A stretch of 51,062 nt of DNA. It comes from Candidatus Scalindua sp. Lineage in GTDB: Bacteria; Planctomycetota; Brocadiia; Brocadiales; Scalinduaceae. Below the pieces are notes generated by a model. The model ran no database searches. It saw nothing but the letters and a program-made list of their open reading frames with translations, and had not been told where the DNA came from. Made by a program: the position numbers and the translations under genes. Of the stretch, positions 33,828 through 42,719 are shown piece after piece; the first letter of the stretch is position 1; every line of letters begins with the position of its first letter. The stretch spans positions 1-51,062 of the forward strand of contig JASMMK010000001.1 of the NCBI GenBank assembly GCA_030748215.1, in the 5' to 3' direction.

Positions 33828-34496
33828 TTAGTTTTTAATCACCTGTATGATTTGCTCTCGAAATTTGGGTGCTCCACCATTAGCCGGATGTCTTACCATT
33901 GAAGCATCAATACCCATTTCTCCCAACTGAATTCTTGACTTTTCACCAACGGCAATTACCTTTGTTACATTTACTGATTCAAGTAATGCCAACATTACCG
34001 GTTTGCCTTTTTCAAACTCACCATCAGAAGGTGTCCTGTTAGACAGAATCCCTTTCTCCGGTTTGTACGGATGCCATGGCAGCGCATTCCATAAAATAAA
34101 ATCTCTCATATCGAATCCAGACGTTATCAATCTCTCCCACACAATCGTTGCGGTGGGTTCTGTAAAACCGTCTTTTTTGACAGAAGGCATGCTTGTACGA
34201 CGCGGCTCAATTCCGGAGAACACGTGCCCGGGAGTAATCGATTTGTGCCTCATCTTCCCAAGAAGAATACGCTCAGACGTCATCGCAATTCCGGTAAAGT
34301 GCCCACCCTGATACCCCAAAGCCTCCCCTACCAGAAGATACTTCGCATTTTTCCTTTCCAACATGTATTGTTTAAGCTGCGACAGCCTTATTGCCGGTGA
34401 ATCAGAATCAATATCATTTTCCTCATCTCGGCAAAACCAGGGGTTAAACACATTATCCAATTTTACTGCCTGTAAACTTTTAAAAAAACCATCCAT
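33828..34496 (-). CDS. Uracil-DNA glycosylase superfamily protein
   Basis: The protein shows the layout of UDG-fold enzymes that remove uracil or other damaged bases from DNA. The first active-site region is Y-L-L-V-G-E-A-L-G-Y-Q-G-G-H-F-T-G-I, and the second H-P-A-N-G-G-A near the C-terminus corresponds to the HPSxx loop. N-A-L-P-W-H-P is also typical. The usual Asp of the water-activating loop is not obvious (Glu/Ala instead), so substrate and activity are uncertain. Start: ATG at 34496 (222 residues) preferred to a TTG at 34508. It lies 29 bases downstream of the MYG1-like gene. Confidence 0.72.
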   Translation of the reverse strand: MDGFFKSLQAVKLDNVFNPWFCRDEENDIDSDSPAIRLSQLKQYMLERKNAKYLLVGEALGYQGGHFTGIAMTSERILLGKMRHKSITPGHVFSGIEPRRTSMPSVKKDGFTEPTATIVWERLITSGFDMRDFILWNALPWHPYKPEKGILSNRTPSDGEFEKGKPVMLALLESVNVTKVIAVGEKSRIQLGEMGIDASMVRHPANGGAPKFREQIIQVIKN

Positions 34497-34525
34497 ATCG
34501 AATGACAATCTTTCAAGAAAGAAAA

Positions 34526-35362
34526 TTATACAATTGCTGTCTCTAAAAGGCTAATGATTGCCGGTTTCTCAATCCGTCTGGTTTTTGCAACGAAACCGTT
34601 TGCATGCACAAAAAGCACATCATTTGCACCTTCAATACGTCTGAAGTCAACCCGGGGGTGATCACTAATTCTACTAAGTGACCATCCGCTTTCACGAGTA
34701 TTTTTGACAACCAGAACAGCTGCATTTTTACCTGCCTTTTTTAAATACGTGGAAATACTCAATTTCGGGTCTGGCACATCCTCCATGAAGAAAAGCACAT
34801 TCAGGCCGTTCACTTCCGCAAATTCAGCTTTTTCCCGAATGAGCTGAAGACGCTCTTTCTTGTTTCTGATGTCTGTGACTATGTAAGTGCCTATTTCGGA
34901 GAGGAACTTTATCAGTTCACTATTCGAGTCGAGCTTCTTTGCCTGTTCGAACCTGGACAAAATAAATTCATTTAGCGGCCCCCTCATCAACCCTTTCAGC
35001 AGAGTAGCACTGCAGTCAAGCTCTCCGGCAGTTTTAATCGCACCCAGAGTATCATCAAGCACAAGCGTTCTAAACCAGACCATTTCATCCAGATCTTTCT
35101 TAAGACCAAAATACTCAGCAAGGAGGCTTAATGTACATCTCCTTGTACCGGCCGGAAACTGGTGGTGATCGAAATTCCTTTTCCCGGGATCATGAACACC
35201 CCCCTGATCCAACACCCATACTGCAGGATCGGCAATCTCTTCAGGTTCCACAGGCCGACGCTCTACGCACTCTACATCGTTGTCCATTGCCAGCACAATG
35301 CAGACGGAAATCAGATCGTCCATGTGAGGGCCACCGCCATGAGTTACTATTCTTGAAGTCAA
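34526..35362 (-). CDS. MYG1-family DHH-like metal-dependent hydrolase
   Basis: The protein belongs to the MYG1 (UPF0160) family, distant DHH-type phosphoesterases; eukaryotic MYG1 is a 3'-5' RNA exonuclease. The N-terminal T-H-G-G-G-P-H-M-D-D and the N-F-D-H-H-Q-F segment supply the metal-binding His/Asp. The domain continues with a C-terminal region near F-R-R-I-E-G-A-N-D-V-L-F-V-H. I take TTG 35362 as start, with AAAGGAG about 10 bases upstream; a GTG at 35371 sits too close to that site. It is first in a row with the UDG-like gene, so a nucleic-acid maintenance role is plausible. Confidence 0.82.
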   Translation of the reverse strand: MTSRIVTHGGGPHMDDLISVCIVLAMDNDVECVERRPVEPEEIADPAVWVLDQGGVHDPGKRNFDHHQFPAGTRRCTLSLLAEYFGLKKDLDEMVWFRTLVLDDTLGAIKTAGELDCSATLLKGLMRGPLNEFILSRFEQAKKLDSNSELIKFLSEIGTYIVTDIRNKKERLQLIREKAEFAEVNGLNVLFFMEDVPDPKLSISTYLKKAGKNAAVLVVKNTRESGWSLSRISDHPRVDFRRIEGANDVLFVHANGFVAKTRRIEKPAIISLLETAIV

Positions 35363-35592
35363 AATACACACACTCCTTTATATTTTTTCACCATAAAAAC
35401 TTCTTCTATCAATTTATTTGTAGATATTCAAATTGTAGTAAAGAGAAATGTAACAGCTTCCTGTTTTGGAATATTATAAAAGAGAGGAGTGGTTTTGCAA
35501 TATAAAAGCTTGACACTTTACATAACAGACGCGAAGGAAAAGATACGAGAAGTAGAGGTTCGCCAGAATGCACGTCGAGTAAACAAAATTAT

Positions 35593-35663
35593 ACTTCGAC
35601 TCCGCTCACCTGTCCGCCAGCCCGTTAGGAGGAGGATGACGTCACACTAAGCGGAGTCGAAGT
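35593..35663. repeat. 14-bp perfect inverted repeat, REP/MITE-like
   Basis: ACTTCGACTCCGCT (35593-35606) and AGCGGAGTCGAAGT (35650-35663) are perfect complements with a 43-base loop. The arms resemble a dispersed palindrome found in many bacterial genomes. No coding sequence lies inside, so it may be a REP-like element or a small non-autonomous insertion; copy number in this genome is unknown. Confidence 0.6.
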
Positions 35664-35841
35664 GTTGTCAACATTGCAGCTCCTATACCTGAATATAGTC
35701 GCAGATAAATACTGAGGTTAAAACAGAGAAAAAAAAGATGAATTTATGCTTGACTTTTGCTGCCTGTCGCACTATATATTGTAATGCTTTAATGCTGAGC
35801 TACGACATATAGTGTCTTGGTGAGGTTTTAAAATAAAATGT

Positions 35842-35905
35842 GCGGGGCTCTTGCTCCCAAATAAAACCCTACTCTATAATTGAGTAATATGGAGATAATC
35901 CCCGC
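35842..35905 (-). terminator. Possible terminator of the bat operon
   Basis: GCGGGG (35842-35847) pairs with CCCCGC (35900-35905), with a further CTCC/GGAG pair inside. Read on the minus strand it lies 100 bases after the batE stop and is followed by a T-rich stretch. The loop is long, so this is a weak call. Confidence 0.3.
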
Positions 35906-36005
35906 CTTAAACTTTTTTGCTTCTATATATTCACTATTCTTTTGTGCTCTCTGCGCCTCTTTTGCAAGTCATATTGTCTGGCGAGTACGGCGAAAAAAAG
36001 AAGTA

Positions 36006-36863
36006 TTATATCTCTCCAATTTCAGATTCGGGTATCCAGCCTGTTTTGGACTCGGTCTCTTTCTTGCCTTCATCGTCATGAACGTCTTCTACATCCACAA
36101 AGACGTAAACCTTGTACCACTTATCTTTTTTCTCTTCTATCCTTACCTCAGCACCTTCATGTATCTTAAACCTAGGTTCGTACTCTGCGCCTGGACCGTA
36201 TCTTATATTGCTCTCATCCGCAATCACCACCCCCATTTCTACGGATTGATTATACGCCTTTAATCCCAGAGAAATGACCAGCACAAGAAAACAGGACGCA
36301 AAGATAATAATAATTTTTCTGATCCATTGTTGCCTTAAAAAGATGATAGAGAGTATGGATGCAATAAGCGCAAGATAGATATATATTGTAACGGAAGTAA
36401 TCTCGCTCAAGTTAAGATAGAAATACCAGAAACACGCAACCTTAAGGATCTCCGGCTTCTGACCAAAAGTCTCTCCGTCAACAAAATCACGTTTCAATAA
36501 GTTGATGTTTGCCTTTATATCAGCATCTCTCGGAAGCAGTTCCTCCGCCCTGCGGTAATACATGATTGCTTTCCCCGGCGCACCCAGCCGGTAATAGGCG
36601 TTACCCAGATTATAGTATATCTGCCCGTTAATAAAACCTGATTCAAGCAGTTGTTCGTACAGGCTGACAGCCTGCTCAAATTTACCAACAGCATCTTCCT
36701 TTTTTCTTTCAGCCATTGCCTTCTGTCCGGCACTATATTCCTTGTTTGCTCTGAAAAAAGTGTCAGCCTGATCATCACGCGCAAAAGCGTCAGCTAAATA
36801 GCTCCCTGCAAAGAGAAATACAAAACTTAAAATAAAAATTATCAGTATGTTTTTTTGTCTCAT
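36006..36863 (-). CDS. batE: BatE-like TPR/SH3 membrane protein
   Basis: This is the last gene of the Bat operon. Order: signal peptide (1-28), TPR repeats (about 35-125, with Y-Y-N-L-G-N-A-Y-Y-R-L-G-A-P-G-K-A), two membrane helices (about 155-210), and a bacterial SH3-like domain (E-S-N-I-R-Y-G-P-G-A-E-Y-E-P-R-F) at the C-terminus. Bat proteins are linked to oxidative-stress tolerance in Bacteroides and Leptospira; their chemistry is unknown. Its ATG overlaps the batD stop by four bases (ATGA), so translation is coupled. 285 residues. Confidence 0.82.
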   Translation of the reverse strand: MRQKNILIIFILSFVFLFAGSYLADAFARDDQADTFFRANKEYSAGQKAMAERKKEDAVGKFEQAVSLYEQLLESGFINGQIYYNLGNAYYRLGAPGKAIMYYRRAEELLPRDADIKANINLLKRDFVDGETFGQKPEILKVACFWYFYLNLSEITSVTIYIYLALIASILSIIFLRQQWIRKIIIIFASCFLVLVISLGLKAYNQSVEMGVVIADESNIRYGPGAEYEPRFKIHEGAEVRIEEKKDKWYKVYVFVDVEDVHDDEGKKETESKTGWIPESEIGEI

Positions 36864-38698
36864 AATTGTTTTTCCAGATGCATTATAACCTGTTCTGAGG
36901 TATCCAGTGTTGACTCCATCTGCGCCTTAGACAACTGCCCGGAAGAGAACCTGCCGTAATCGCAGGACTCAAGACACTGCCTCAGCTCCTTTATTACATC
37001 ATTCGACACACCCCGTTCTTCCAGTATATCGTAAATATTGTCTGACGTGACGGATGCCGGTGTCACATTTAACTTGTCTGCAATATGTTTAAGGATAGTC
37101 CTGGCCAGTGTGGCGTAAAACTCTGACGGATTATCAAGTTGCAATAGCTCCCGCGCATTTGAAAGATGCTTCTGTGCGTGGGCCATCGCACGCTTTTTTC
37201 TCGCATAACCCACATCGGTATGCAGCAGCTCCCTTTGTCTCTGCACATAAATACATGCTACTACAATAAGGATTGGTATTATAAAAATAATAGACAGAAT
37301 AAACGGCCTCTTGTATATAGCAGAACCCTGATTATCAAATGAGTATAAGTCGGACATGATTGGCAGTATGTCTTTCGTCAATATCTTTACCTGCCCCTTC
37401 GCCATTCCCGCACCATCAACAGACAAGTGTATGGGGATTTCTATTTCTGAGCTTTCTACCTCAATAGGAATTGGCGCATAAGTAAGCGTTTTATATTGCT
37501 CCAGTTCCGGATCAAAGTAACTGAATGATATCCCGGGTATAACGTCACTATCTTCACTCTGCGGCTCTATTACCTTATTGAAAAGTTTTTCTCCCTTTAT
37601 GCCGTATCCTCTGTCTGTTATGGTCACCTTTGCCTCAAAATCGTAAGCCTTAAAGTCCTTCATACCATCAGGAGCAAGTAATGGTTCACCTATTGTCTGA
37701 ATATTCCCCTCTCCACGAATATTTATCGTTAATGTTATCGGATCACCAACCTTTACTTTTGTGGGTTTTGCAAGAACGTCCATGGTATACTTTCCTACCG
37801 CACCGGTAAAGTCTTCAGGTCTATCAACAATCGGCAGTGGTTTTATTACCAACTTAACCGGTTCCGTACTCCTCTCCACAGGATACCTCCGTCCGCCACC
37901 ACCCATGAATTCATCAAATAGAGAGCCTCTATTCCTTTGCTGCTGGATGATAATATTACATTTGAAGCTAGCTGGAGGTATCTCTATTTTACCGGAAACC
38001 AGAGGGAAAAGTGCCGTACGAAGCTCTATTACGTTATAAAGTATTCCATCACGCACTTCCTCATAACGTCTCTCATCGCCAAGCTTCTCTGCAAGGAAAC
38101 TCTTCGTTGAAGCGGCAACATAATCAAGATCATCTATTGGCAATCCTTTCTGGAAGTACAGTTTAAAGGATTGTACTATCTCTTCATAAATATAGGCTTC
38201 CGCCTTATCGGTTGTAAGTTCAACAAACACCATTTTATTTATATCTACTCTCTGTCCGCTTGTATCACTCTTTTCATCTATAATGCTCTCAAACGGAGTC
38301 CTTTCTACTACTTCAATATTGATTGAATTTGACGTATATGTTTTGCCCTTATATTCCAAAGTCACCGGACCTATCTCAAACCGACCCTTTTCTCTTGGGC
38401 TGAACCCATACATAAAGCCCCGGAAAACCTTGACAACGTTGTTTATTATCGTTGTTTGAGTTGACACACTCGGACCAAACATCAGTGAGAAACTCTCAGG
38501 CATGGATAGCTCCGGTATATCCGTATCAAAAGCCCCCTCTACACCGACCGTAAGACGGATATGGCTGCCTATTTCAACCCTGTTTTTATCCACGCTGATT
38601 ACAACTTTTACTTCCTTACTTACTCCCTTCGCATAAGCGGCAGGAATCACACTAAGCATGAACACAAACATTATTATTGTTGAAACTTTTCTCATCAT
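36860..38698 (-). CDS. batD: BatD-like membrane protein
   Basis: A 612-residue exported protein: signal peptide (1-23), several beta-sandwich repeats (about 30-430, the BatD oxygen-tolerance region with V-E-L-T-T-D-K-A-E-A-Y-I-Y-E), one membrane segment (about 465-485), and a cytosolic helical tail. BatD is thought to act with the two VWA proteins of this operon as a periplasmic scaffold. It starts 3 bases after batC and overlaps batE. It has no catalytic motif that I can see. Confidence 0.85.
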   Translation of the reverse strand: MMRKVSTIIMFVFMLSVIPAAYAKGVSKEVKVVISVDKNRVEIGSHIRLTVGVEGAFDTDIPELSMPESFSLMFGPSVSTQTTIINNVVKVFRGFMYGFSPREKGRFEIGPVTLEYKGKTYTSNSINIEVVERTPFESIIDEKSDTSGQRVDINKMVFVELTTDKAEAYIYEEIVQSFKLYFQKGLPIDDLDYVAASTKSFLAEKLGDERRYEEVRDGILYNVIELRTALFPLVSGKIEIPPASFKCNIIIQQQRNRGSLFDEFMGGGGRRYPVERSTEPVKLVIKPLPIVDRPEDFTGAVGKYTMDVLAKPTKVKVGDPITLTINIRGEGNIQTIGEPLLAPDGMKDFKAYDFEAKVTITDRGYGIKGEKLFNKVIEPQSEDSDVIPGISFSYFDPELEQYKTLTYAPIPIEVESSEIEIPIHLSVDGAGMAKGQVKILTKDILPIMSDLYSFDNQGSAIYKRPFILSIIFIIPILIVVACIYVQRQRELLHTDVGYARKKRAMAHAQKHLSNARELLQLDNPSEFYATLARTILKHIADKLNVTPASVTSDNIYDILEERGVSNDVIKELRQCLESCDYGRFSSGQLSKAQMESTLDTSEQVIMHLEKQL

Positions 38699-38701
38699 AT
38701 T

Positions 38702-39559
38702 TTACCAGTTCTTCTCTGTCTCATATTGAGCAGATTCATTCTCTTTTTCCTGCAACTCACGGGCAGACTCCTCTGATTGCTTCAACGCGTCAAGGATCCT
38801 TTCCGCTTCTTCCTTTGTCATCTCCTTTTTCTCTTGAGGACGAGGAGGCGACTCTTTCTTTTCCCCTTCAGGTGGCTGCTCCTTTTGCTGTCCACTCTGA
38901 TTACCCTTGTCCTCTTTTTCCTTGTCCTCTTTTTGCTGCTGCTGATCCTGCTTCTGTTCCTGATCCTCAGGCTTTTGTTCCTCCGGAGGCTGATCACCCT
39001 GCTTCTGTTCTTCCTGTTTGTCCTCTTCTTCCTTGTCCTCTTTCTCCTGCTCTTCCTGATCCTGCCTCTCCTGCTGCTCCTGCTTCATCTCTTCCATTTT
39101 TTTCTGTACAAACTCATAATTGTACTTCGCATCCTCTTTAATCCCTTTTATTTCATCATCCTCTTTGTCTGCTATTTTACCAGTCAACTCAATAGTCTTC
39201 TTATAATAATCCAGTGCCTCATTAAGTTTACCCTGCTTGTAAAGAGTGTTGCCCATATTATAATTAGCTTTTGCCTTTAAGGTACTATTTTTTGAACGCA
39301 AGGCATTTTTATACGCTTTCTCAGCCTCAGGAAGCTTGCCCCCTTGAAAATGCGTATTTGCGATATTAAACTCCAATGCATCTGATTTCGGTAGATGCAC
39401 CTGTGCATCCGCAAACTTGCTTATCGCCTCGTCATACGATTTTTCATTATAAAGCAGAATCCCTTCTTCGTTCTTATCTGAAGCAGGGTCTATCCAGCCG
39501 ATCAGTAAGGTACAAGCTAACGGTATTATAAATATTCTCAGTTTAGTTCTAAATTTCAT
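38702..39559 (-). CDS. batC: BatC-like TPR protein with charged low-complexity tail
   Basis: An exported 285-residue protein. An N-terminal hydrophobic stretch (7-22) is followed by two or three TPR repeats (K-S-Y-D-E-A-I-S-K-F, then A-N-Y-N-M-G-N-T-L-Y-K-Q-G-K-L). From about residue 155 to 260 it becomes an Glu/Gln/Lys/Asp-rich low-complexity tail, probably disordered. This unusual stretch also creates long shadow frames on the opposite strand. It lies between batB and batD on the same transcript. Confidence 0.8.
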   Translation of the reverse strand: MKFRTKLRIFIIPLACTLLIGWIDPASDKNEEGILLYNEKSYDEAISKFADAQVHLPKSDALEFNIANTHFQGGKLPEAEKAYKNALRSKNSTLKAKANYNMGNTLYKQGKLNEALDYYKKTIELTGKIADKEDDEIKGIKEDAKYNYEFVQKKMEEMKQEQQERQDQEEQEKEDKEEEDKQEEQKQGDQPPEEQKPEDQEQKQDQQQQKEDKEKEDKGNQSGQQKEQPPEGEKKESPPRPQEKKEMTKEEAERILDALKQSEESARELQEKENESAQYETEKNW

Positions 39560-39581
39560 AATAATAATTTAAAAAACTTTT

Positions 39582-40616
39582 CTATTCTACAATTCCTCTA
39601 TCAAGCAAAGTCTTTTTCTTTCTGGTACGTTCTCCGATCAGCGATTCCAATGTAATAAGAATGAGGGCTATAAACAATGGAATCTGGAATCGGTTTTCAT
39701 ATAGCTTTATCTTTCTCCCGCCCAGTTGCTTCTCCTCCATATTGGCAATTATATTTGTATAAATATTAGCCAAGCCCCATTGTGTTCCATATGCGGGAGT
39801 ATACGCACCTCCCGTTTCAAGGGCTATCTTGTTTAAAAGTATTTCGTCAAGATGTGATTTGACAACTTTCCCTTCCTTATCTTTTAGCAACGACTCATTA
39901 CCTTTACCATCTTTCAGCTTAATATAAGCGCCCTCTTTCTTGCCGACTCCGACCGTGTAAACAACTATGCCCTGCTCCTTCGCAGCTTTTGCCATCTCCA
40001 TAGCATTTCCCTGATGGTCTTCGCCGTCGGTAATAAGAACGATCGTCTTGTGCTTCTTCAGCTTGCCACTAAACGCTGACATACTCTTCTTTATCGCCTC
40101 ACCGAATGATGTACCTCCAACAGGAATCAGACTTGTATTAATATCATCCAGAAAGAGATTGAACGCACCGTAATCAAGTGTCAGCGGACACTGAAGAAAC
40201 GCGGTCCCCGCAAACGCAACTAAACCAACCCTGTCACCGTCAATAATATTTATAAGATCATTTATCTCTCTTTTGGCCGCTTGCAATCTATTTGGCTTGA
40301 TATCATCTGCCAGCATACTGCGAGATGTGTCTACGGCAACAACAATATCGATCCCCCTTCTCTCCACATCTTCCCAATGGTATCCCCATTTTGGCTGCAC
40401 CAGAGAAAATATAATGAAGAGTAGCGCCGAGATAATAAAGACCGCCTTTATCTTCTGCTTCCTTTTGCTTACAGACGCTACGATGCTGTCCATCAATTCC
40501 GCCTGGACAAATTTCTTTATTGCATTTTGCTTGTTCCTATAGAATACAAAATAAGCCAACGCCATAATAAAAACAATTGGCAGCAGATATAGATAATTAA
40601 TATTTTCGTATTTCAT
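39582..40616 (-). CDS. batB: BatB-like von Willebrand factor A membrane protein
   Basis: A membrane-anchored VWA protein: two hydrophobic segments near the N-terminus (about 5-25 and 45-65), a VWA domain with the metal-ion MIDAS D-T-S-R-S (about residues 85-89), and a C-terminal membrane segment. Start is ATG 40616, one base after the batA stop, with AGGAG upstream; an ATG at 40661 would lie inside batA. This gives 344 residues, in line with the family. Proteins of this pair are thought to act together on protein complexes. Confidence 0.87.
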   Translation of the reverse strand: MKYENINYLYLLPIVFIMALAYFVFYRNKQNAIKKFVQAELMDSIVASVSKRKQKIKAVFIISALLFIIFSLVQPKWGYHWEDVERRGIDIVVAVDTSRSMLADDIKPNRLQAAKREINDLINIIDGDRVGLVAFAGTAFLQCPLTLDYGAFNLFLDDINTSLIPVGGTSFGEAIKKSMSAFSGKLKKHKTIVLITDGEDHQGNAMEMAKAAKEQGIVVYTVGVGKKEGAYIKLKDGKGNESLLKDKEGKVVKSHLDEILLNKIALETGGAYTPAYGTQWGLANIYTNIIANMEEKQLGGRKIKLYENRFQIPLFIALILITLESLIGERTRKKKTLLDRGIVE

Positions 40617-40617
40617 A

Positions 40618-41619
40618 TCACGGAATTCTCCTGAATCTTGTATTTGCAAGTACAACTTCAAATAGAAGCATCCCTAACGCGGGAATCAGCAGGTAAGTAA
40701 AAAGTTCACTATACTCCGTGTACTTGGCTTCCTCCATTTTGGTCTTCTCCATGCTGTCAATCTGCCGGTAAACCTCTTTCAGTGATGCTGTATCCGTTGC
40801 CCTGAAGTACTTGCCACCGGTGATCTTTGCAATTTCTGTCAAACCCTCTTCATCAATGTCAATCTGTATAGACCTGTACGTCTTCAATCCGAAAAGGTTT
40901 TTGACAGGATAAGGTGCAAGTCCCTTTGTACCTGCCCCGACAGTGTATATCTTAGTACCAAATGTTTTTGCCAGTTCGGCGGCAGTTAACGGATCAATCC
41001 CTCCGGCATTATTACGTCCGTCAGTCAGAAGAATTACCACCTTACTTTTAGCCTTGGAAGTCTTAAGCCTGTTTACGCATACGCCTATGGCAGATCCGAT
41101 TGCAGTACCATCCTCAACCATTCCGATTTCCACTTTATCTAGAAACTGCAGCAACACATCATAATCAAGCGTCAGTGGACATTGTGTATAAGCCTGTCCG
41201 GCAAAAACCACCATTCCTATTCGATCGTTCTCTCTCCATTCTATGAAATCTTTTACCACCTCTTTAGAAACGTAAAGGCGATTCCTTCTTTTGTTCTTCA
41301 AATGAAAATCTTCTGCAAGCATACTGCCTGAAACATCCAACGCCAGAATTATGTCAATACCCTCTGTGGTAACCTTTGAATGCGCCTTTCCTGACTGTGG
41401 CCTTGCAAGGGCAACCACAATCAAAATAATTATCAACACCCTTAATGCAATCAGAATATGTCTATATTTGACGGAGCTTCCCTGTTCTATCCGTTTAAAA
41501 TAATCAAGAGATGAGAATCTCATAATCCCGCGATCTTTTCTGAAAATGTAATTAGCAAGTACAAGCGGGACCAGGATAATGATTAAGCACAGAATTAATG
41601 GATCTTTTAAAATTATCAT
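40618..41619 (-). CDS. batA: BatA-like von Willebrand factor A membrane protein
   Basis: Sister of BatB: N-terminal membrane segments (3-25 and about 55-72), VWA domain with intact MIDAS D-V-S-G-S at 95-99, the second MIDAS Thr region and D-G-R-N-N, and a C-terminal membrane segment. Length 333. It lies in the usual order DUF58, BatD-like, BatA, BatB, BatC, BatD, BatE. Confidence 0.88.
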   Translation of the reverse strand: MIILKDPLILCLIIILVPLVLANYIFRKDRGIMRFSSLDYFKRIEQGSSVKYRHILIALRVLIIILIVVALARPQSGKAHSKVTTEGIDIILALDVSGSMLAEDFHLKNKRRNRLYVSKEVVKDFIEWRENDRIGMVVFAGQAYTQCPLTLDYDVLLQFLDKVEIGMVEDGTAIGSAIGVCVNRLKTSKAKSKVVILLTDGRNNAGGIDPLTAAELAKTFGTKIYTVGAGTKGLAPYPVKNLFGLKTYRSIQIDIDEEGLTEIAKITGGKYFRATDTASLKEVYRQIDSMEKTKMEEAKYTEYSELFTYLLIPALGMLLFEVVLANTRFRRIP

Positions 41620-41628
41620 TCTTCTTAC

Positions 41629-42618
41629 CTAATTGACGTTCGCATCCTCAACAATATTTTCCTGAAAAACTACTTTAGTTTCATCAACCAGTTTCTTTGC
41701 CGAGTTAAATGAACTCTCTATTTCCCGACTGTCCGGGCCATACGCAGCAAACTTTACCATGTCGCAGTGTTCCAGGAAGTTCCCAACGAGTTCTTTGTGC
41801 ACTCCTGATAATTTCCCTGTAACCGTCATCTCTAACAGAAACTCTTCTGTCGTTCTTTCAGGGGCCATCAGTTTAAACCTGTTCTCAATATAGTGCCTGA
41901 CAATATTTGACAGACGATAATAATACTCCTTGATCTGACCCTTTGATATGAGATCCATGGCCCTTAAACTTTCAAGGTCATTATAAGCAATCTGATGGGC
42001 GGAAAGTGGCTCAGGTATCGACTCCGTCTCTGCCTGTTTTCTGTGATATACGTAATGCAGGACAATAGCCACCAGCAATAAAACGCCAAAAACTATTGCA
42101 ATAATGATGTACAGCTTAAAATATCTTTTGTCCAAAGAAACCGGAGGTTTGATACCCCTTACATCACTGGCATCTGCATCCAACACGGTTACAACCTCAA
42201 CAAAGATTTCCGGCGTCTTTGCCACCTCTATCTCAGGCTTAAGCTTCTCTTTGTATTTAATATCAAATGCGGAAATTATATATGAACTGGCTTTGTATGT
42301 TTCCAGAACATAATTAAGCTCCCTTGTAACTCTACCTTCATCCCGCTTAATATCAGAAACAGCAAAATCCTTTACTGTAAGCCCACCGATCTTATCTTGT
42401 GTCTCTGGGAAAAAAACCTCTACATTCTCAGGGAAATCTACCGTTATCTTATAATTTATTTCATCTCCAATTGTAGCCCTGACCTTGTCAACACCAGCGG
42501 TTACGCTAATCGGTTTATTAGAGCTCTCTTCCTTTAATGCATCTTGTGCAAGACATGTATCTTCTACATACAAGAAGAGCATGAAAATAATTATTGCGTA
42601 TCTAATAGTATAATTCAT
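41629..42618 (-). CDS. BatD-like / DUF4381-type membrane protein
   Basis: A 329-residue exported protein between the DUF58 gene and batA. Signal peptide about 1-24, one beta-sandwich domain (about 38-150, like one repeat of BatD: V-T-A-G-V-D-K-V-R-A-T-I-G-D), a membrane helix (about 168-192), and a helical cytosolic tail with A-P-E-R-T-T-E-E-F-L. The same arrangement is seen in the small extra protein of other Bat operons. It likely contacts the VWA proteins. No enzymatic motif. Confidence 0.68.
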   Translation of the reverse strand: MNYTIRYAIIIFMLFLYVEDTCLAQDALKEESSNKPISVTAGVDKVRATIGDEINYKITVDFPENVEVFFPETQDKIGGLTVKDFAVSDIKRDEGRVTRELNYVLETYKASSYIISAFDIKYKEKLKPEIEVAKTPEIFVEVVTVLDADASDVRGIKPPVSLDKRYFKLYIIIAIVFGVLLLVAIVLHYVYHRKQAETESIPEPLSAHQIAYNDLESLRAMDLISKGQIKEYYYRLSNIVRHYIENRFKLMAPERTTEEFLLEMTVTGKLSGVHKELVGNFLEHCDMVKFAAYGPDSREIESSFNSAKKLVDETKVVFQENIVEDANVN

Positions 42619-42719
42619 GTTATAAAGCCAGTTTAGGATTAGAAACGGGGGGTGTTCCCAATTTGTTGTTGTTAATTAAGGCAGATTCACTTTGTTTCCC
42701 CGAACAAAAAAAGCCGAGG

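Larger units (their letters stand above)
35363..36005. other. Non-coding region between the MYG1 gene and the bat operon end
   Basis: About 640 bases without a real gene. They contain the 35593-35663 inverted repeat, a second hairpin (CACTATAT/ATATAGTG, 35770-35814) and a possible terminator hairpin near 35842-35905. A plus-strand frame from 35880 is only a shadow of batE. Confidence 0.6.

Noticed and set aside
35880-36263. 127-codon plus-strand hydrophobic frame
   Set aside because: Overlaps batE on the opposite strand; its hydrophobicity comes from the reverse of a charged region.
38677-39280. Two long plus-strand Leu/Pro/Phe-rich frames
   Set aside because: They are the reverse of the Glu/Gln/Lys low-complexity tail of BatC.
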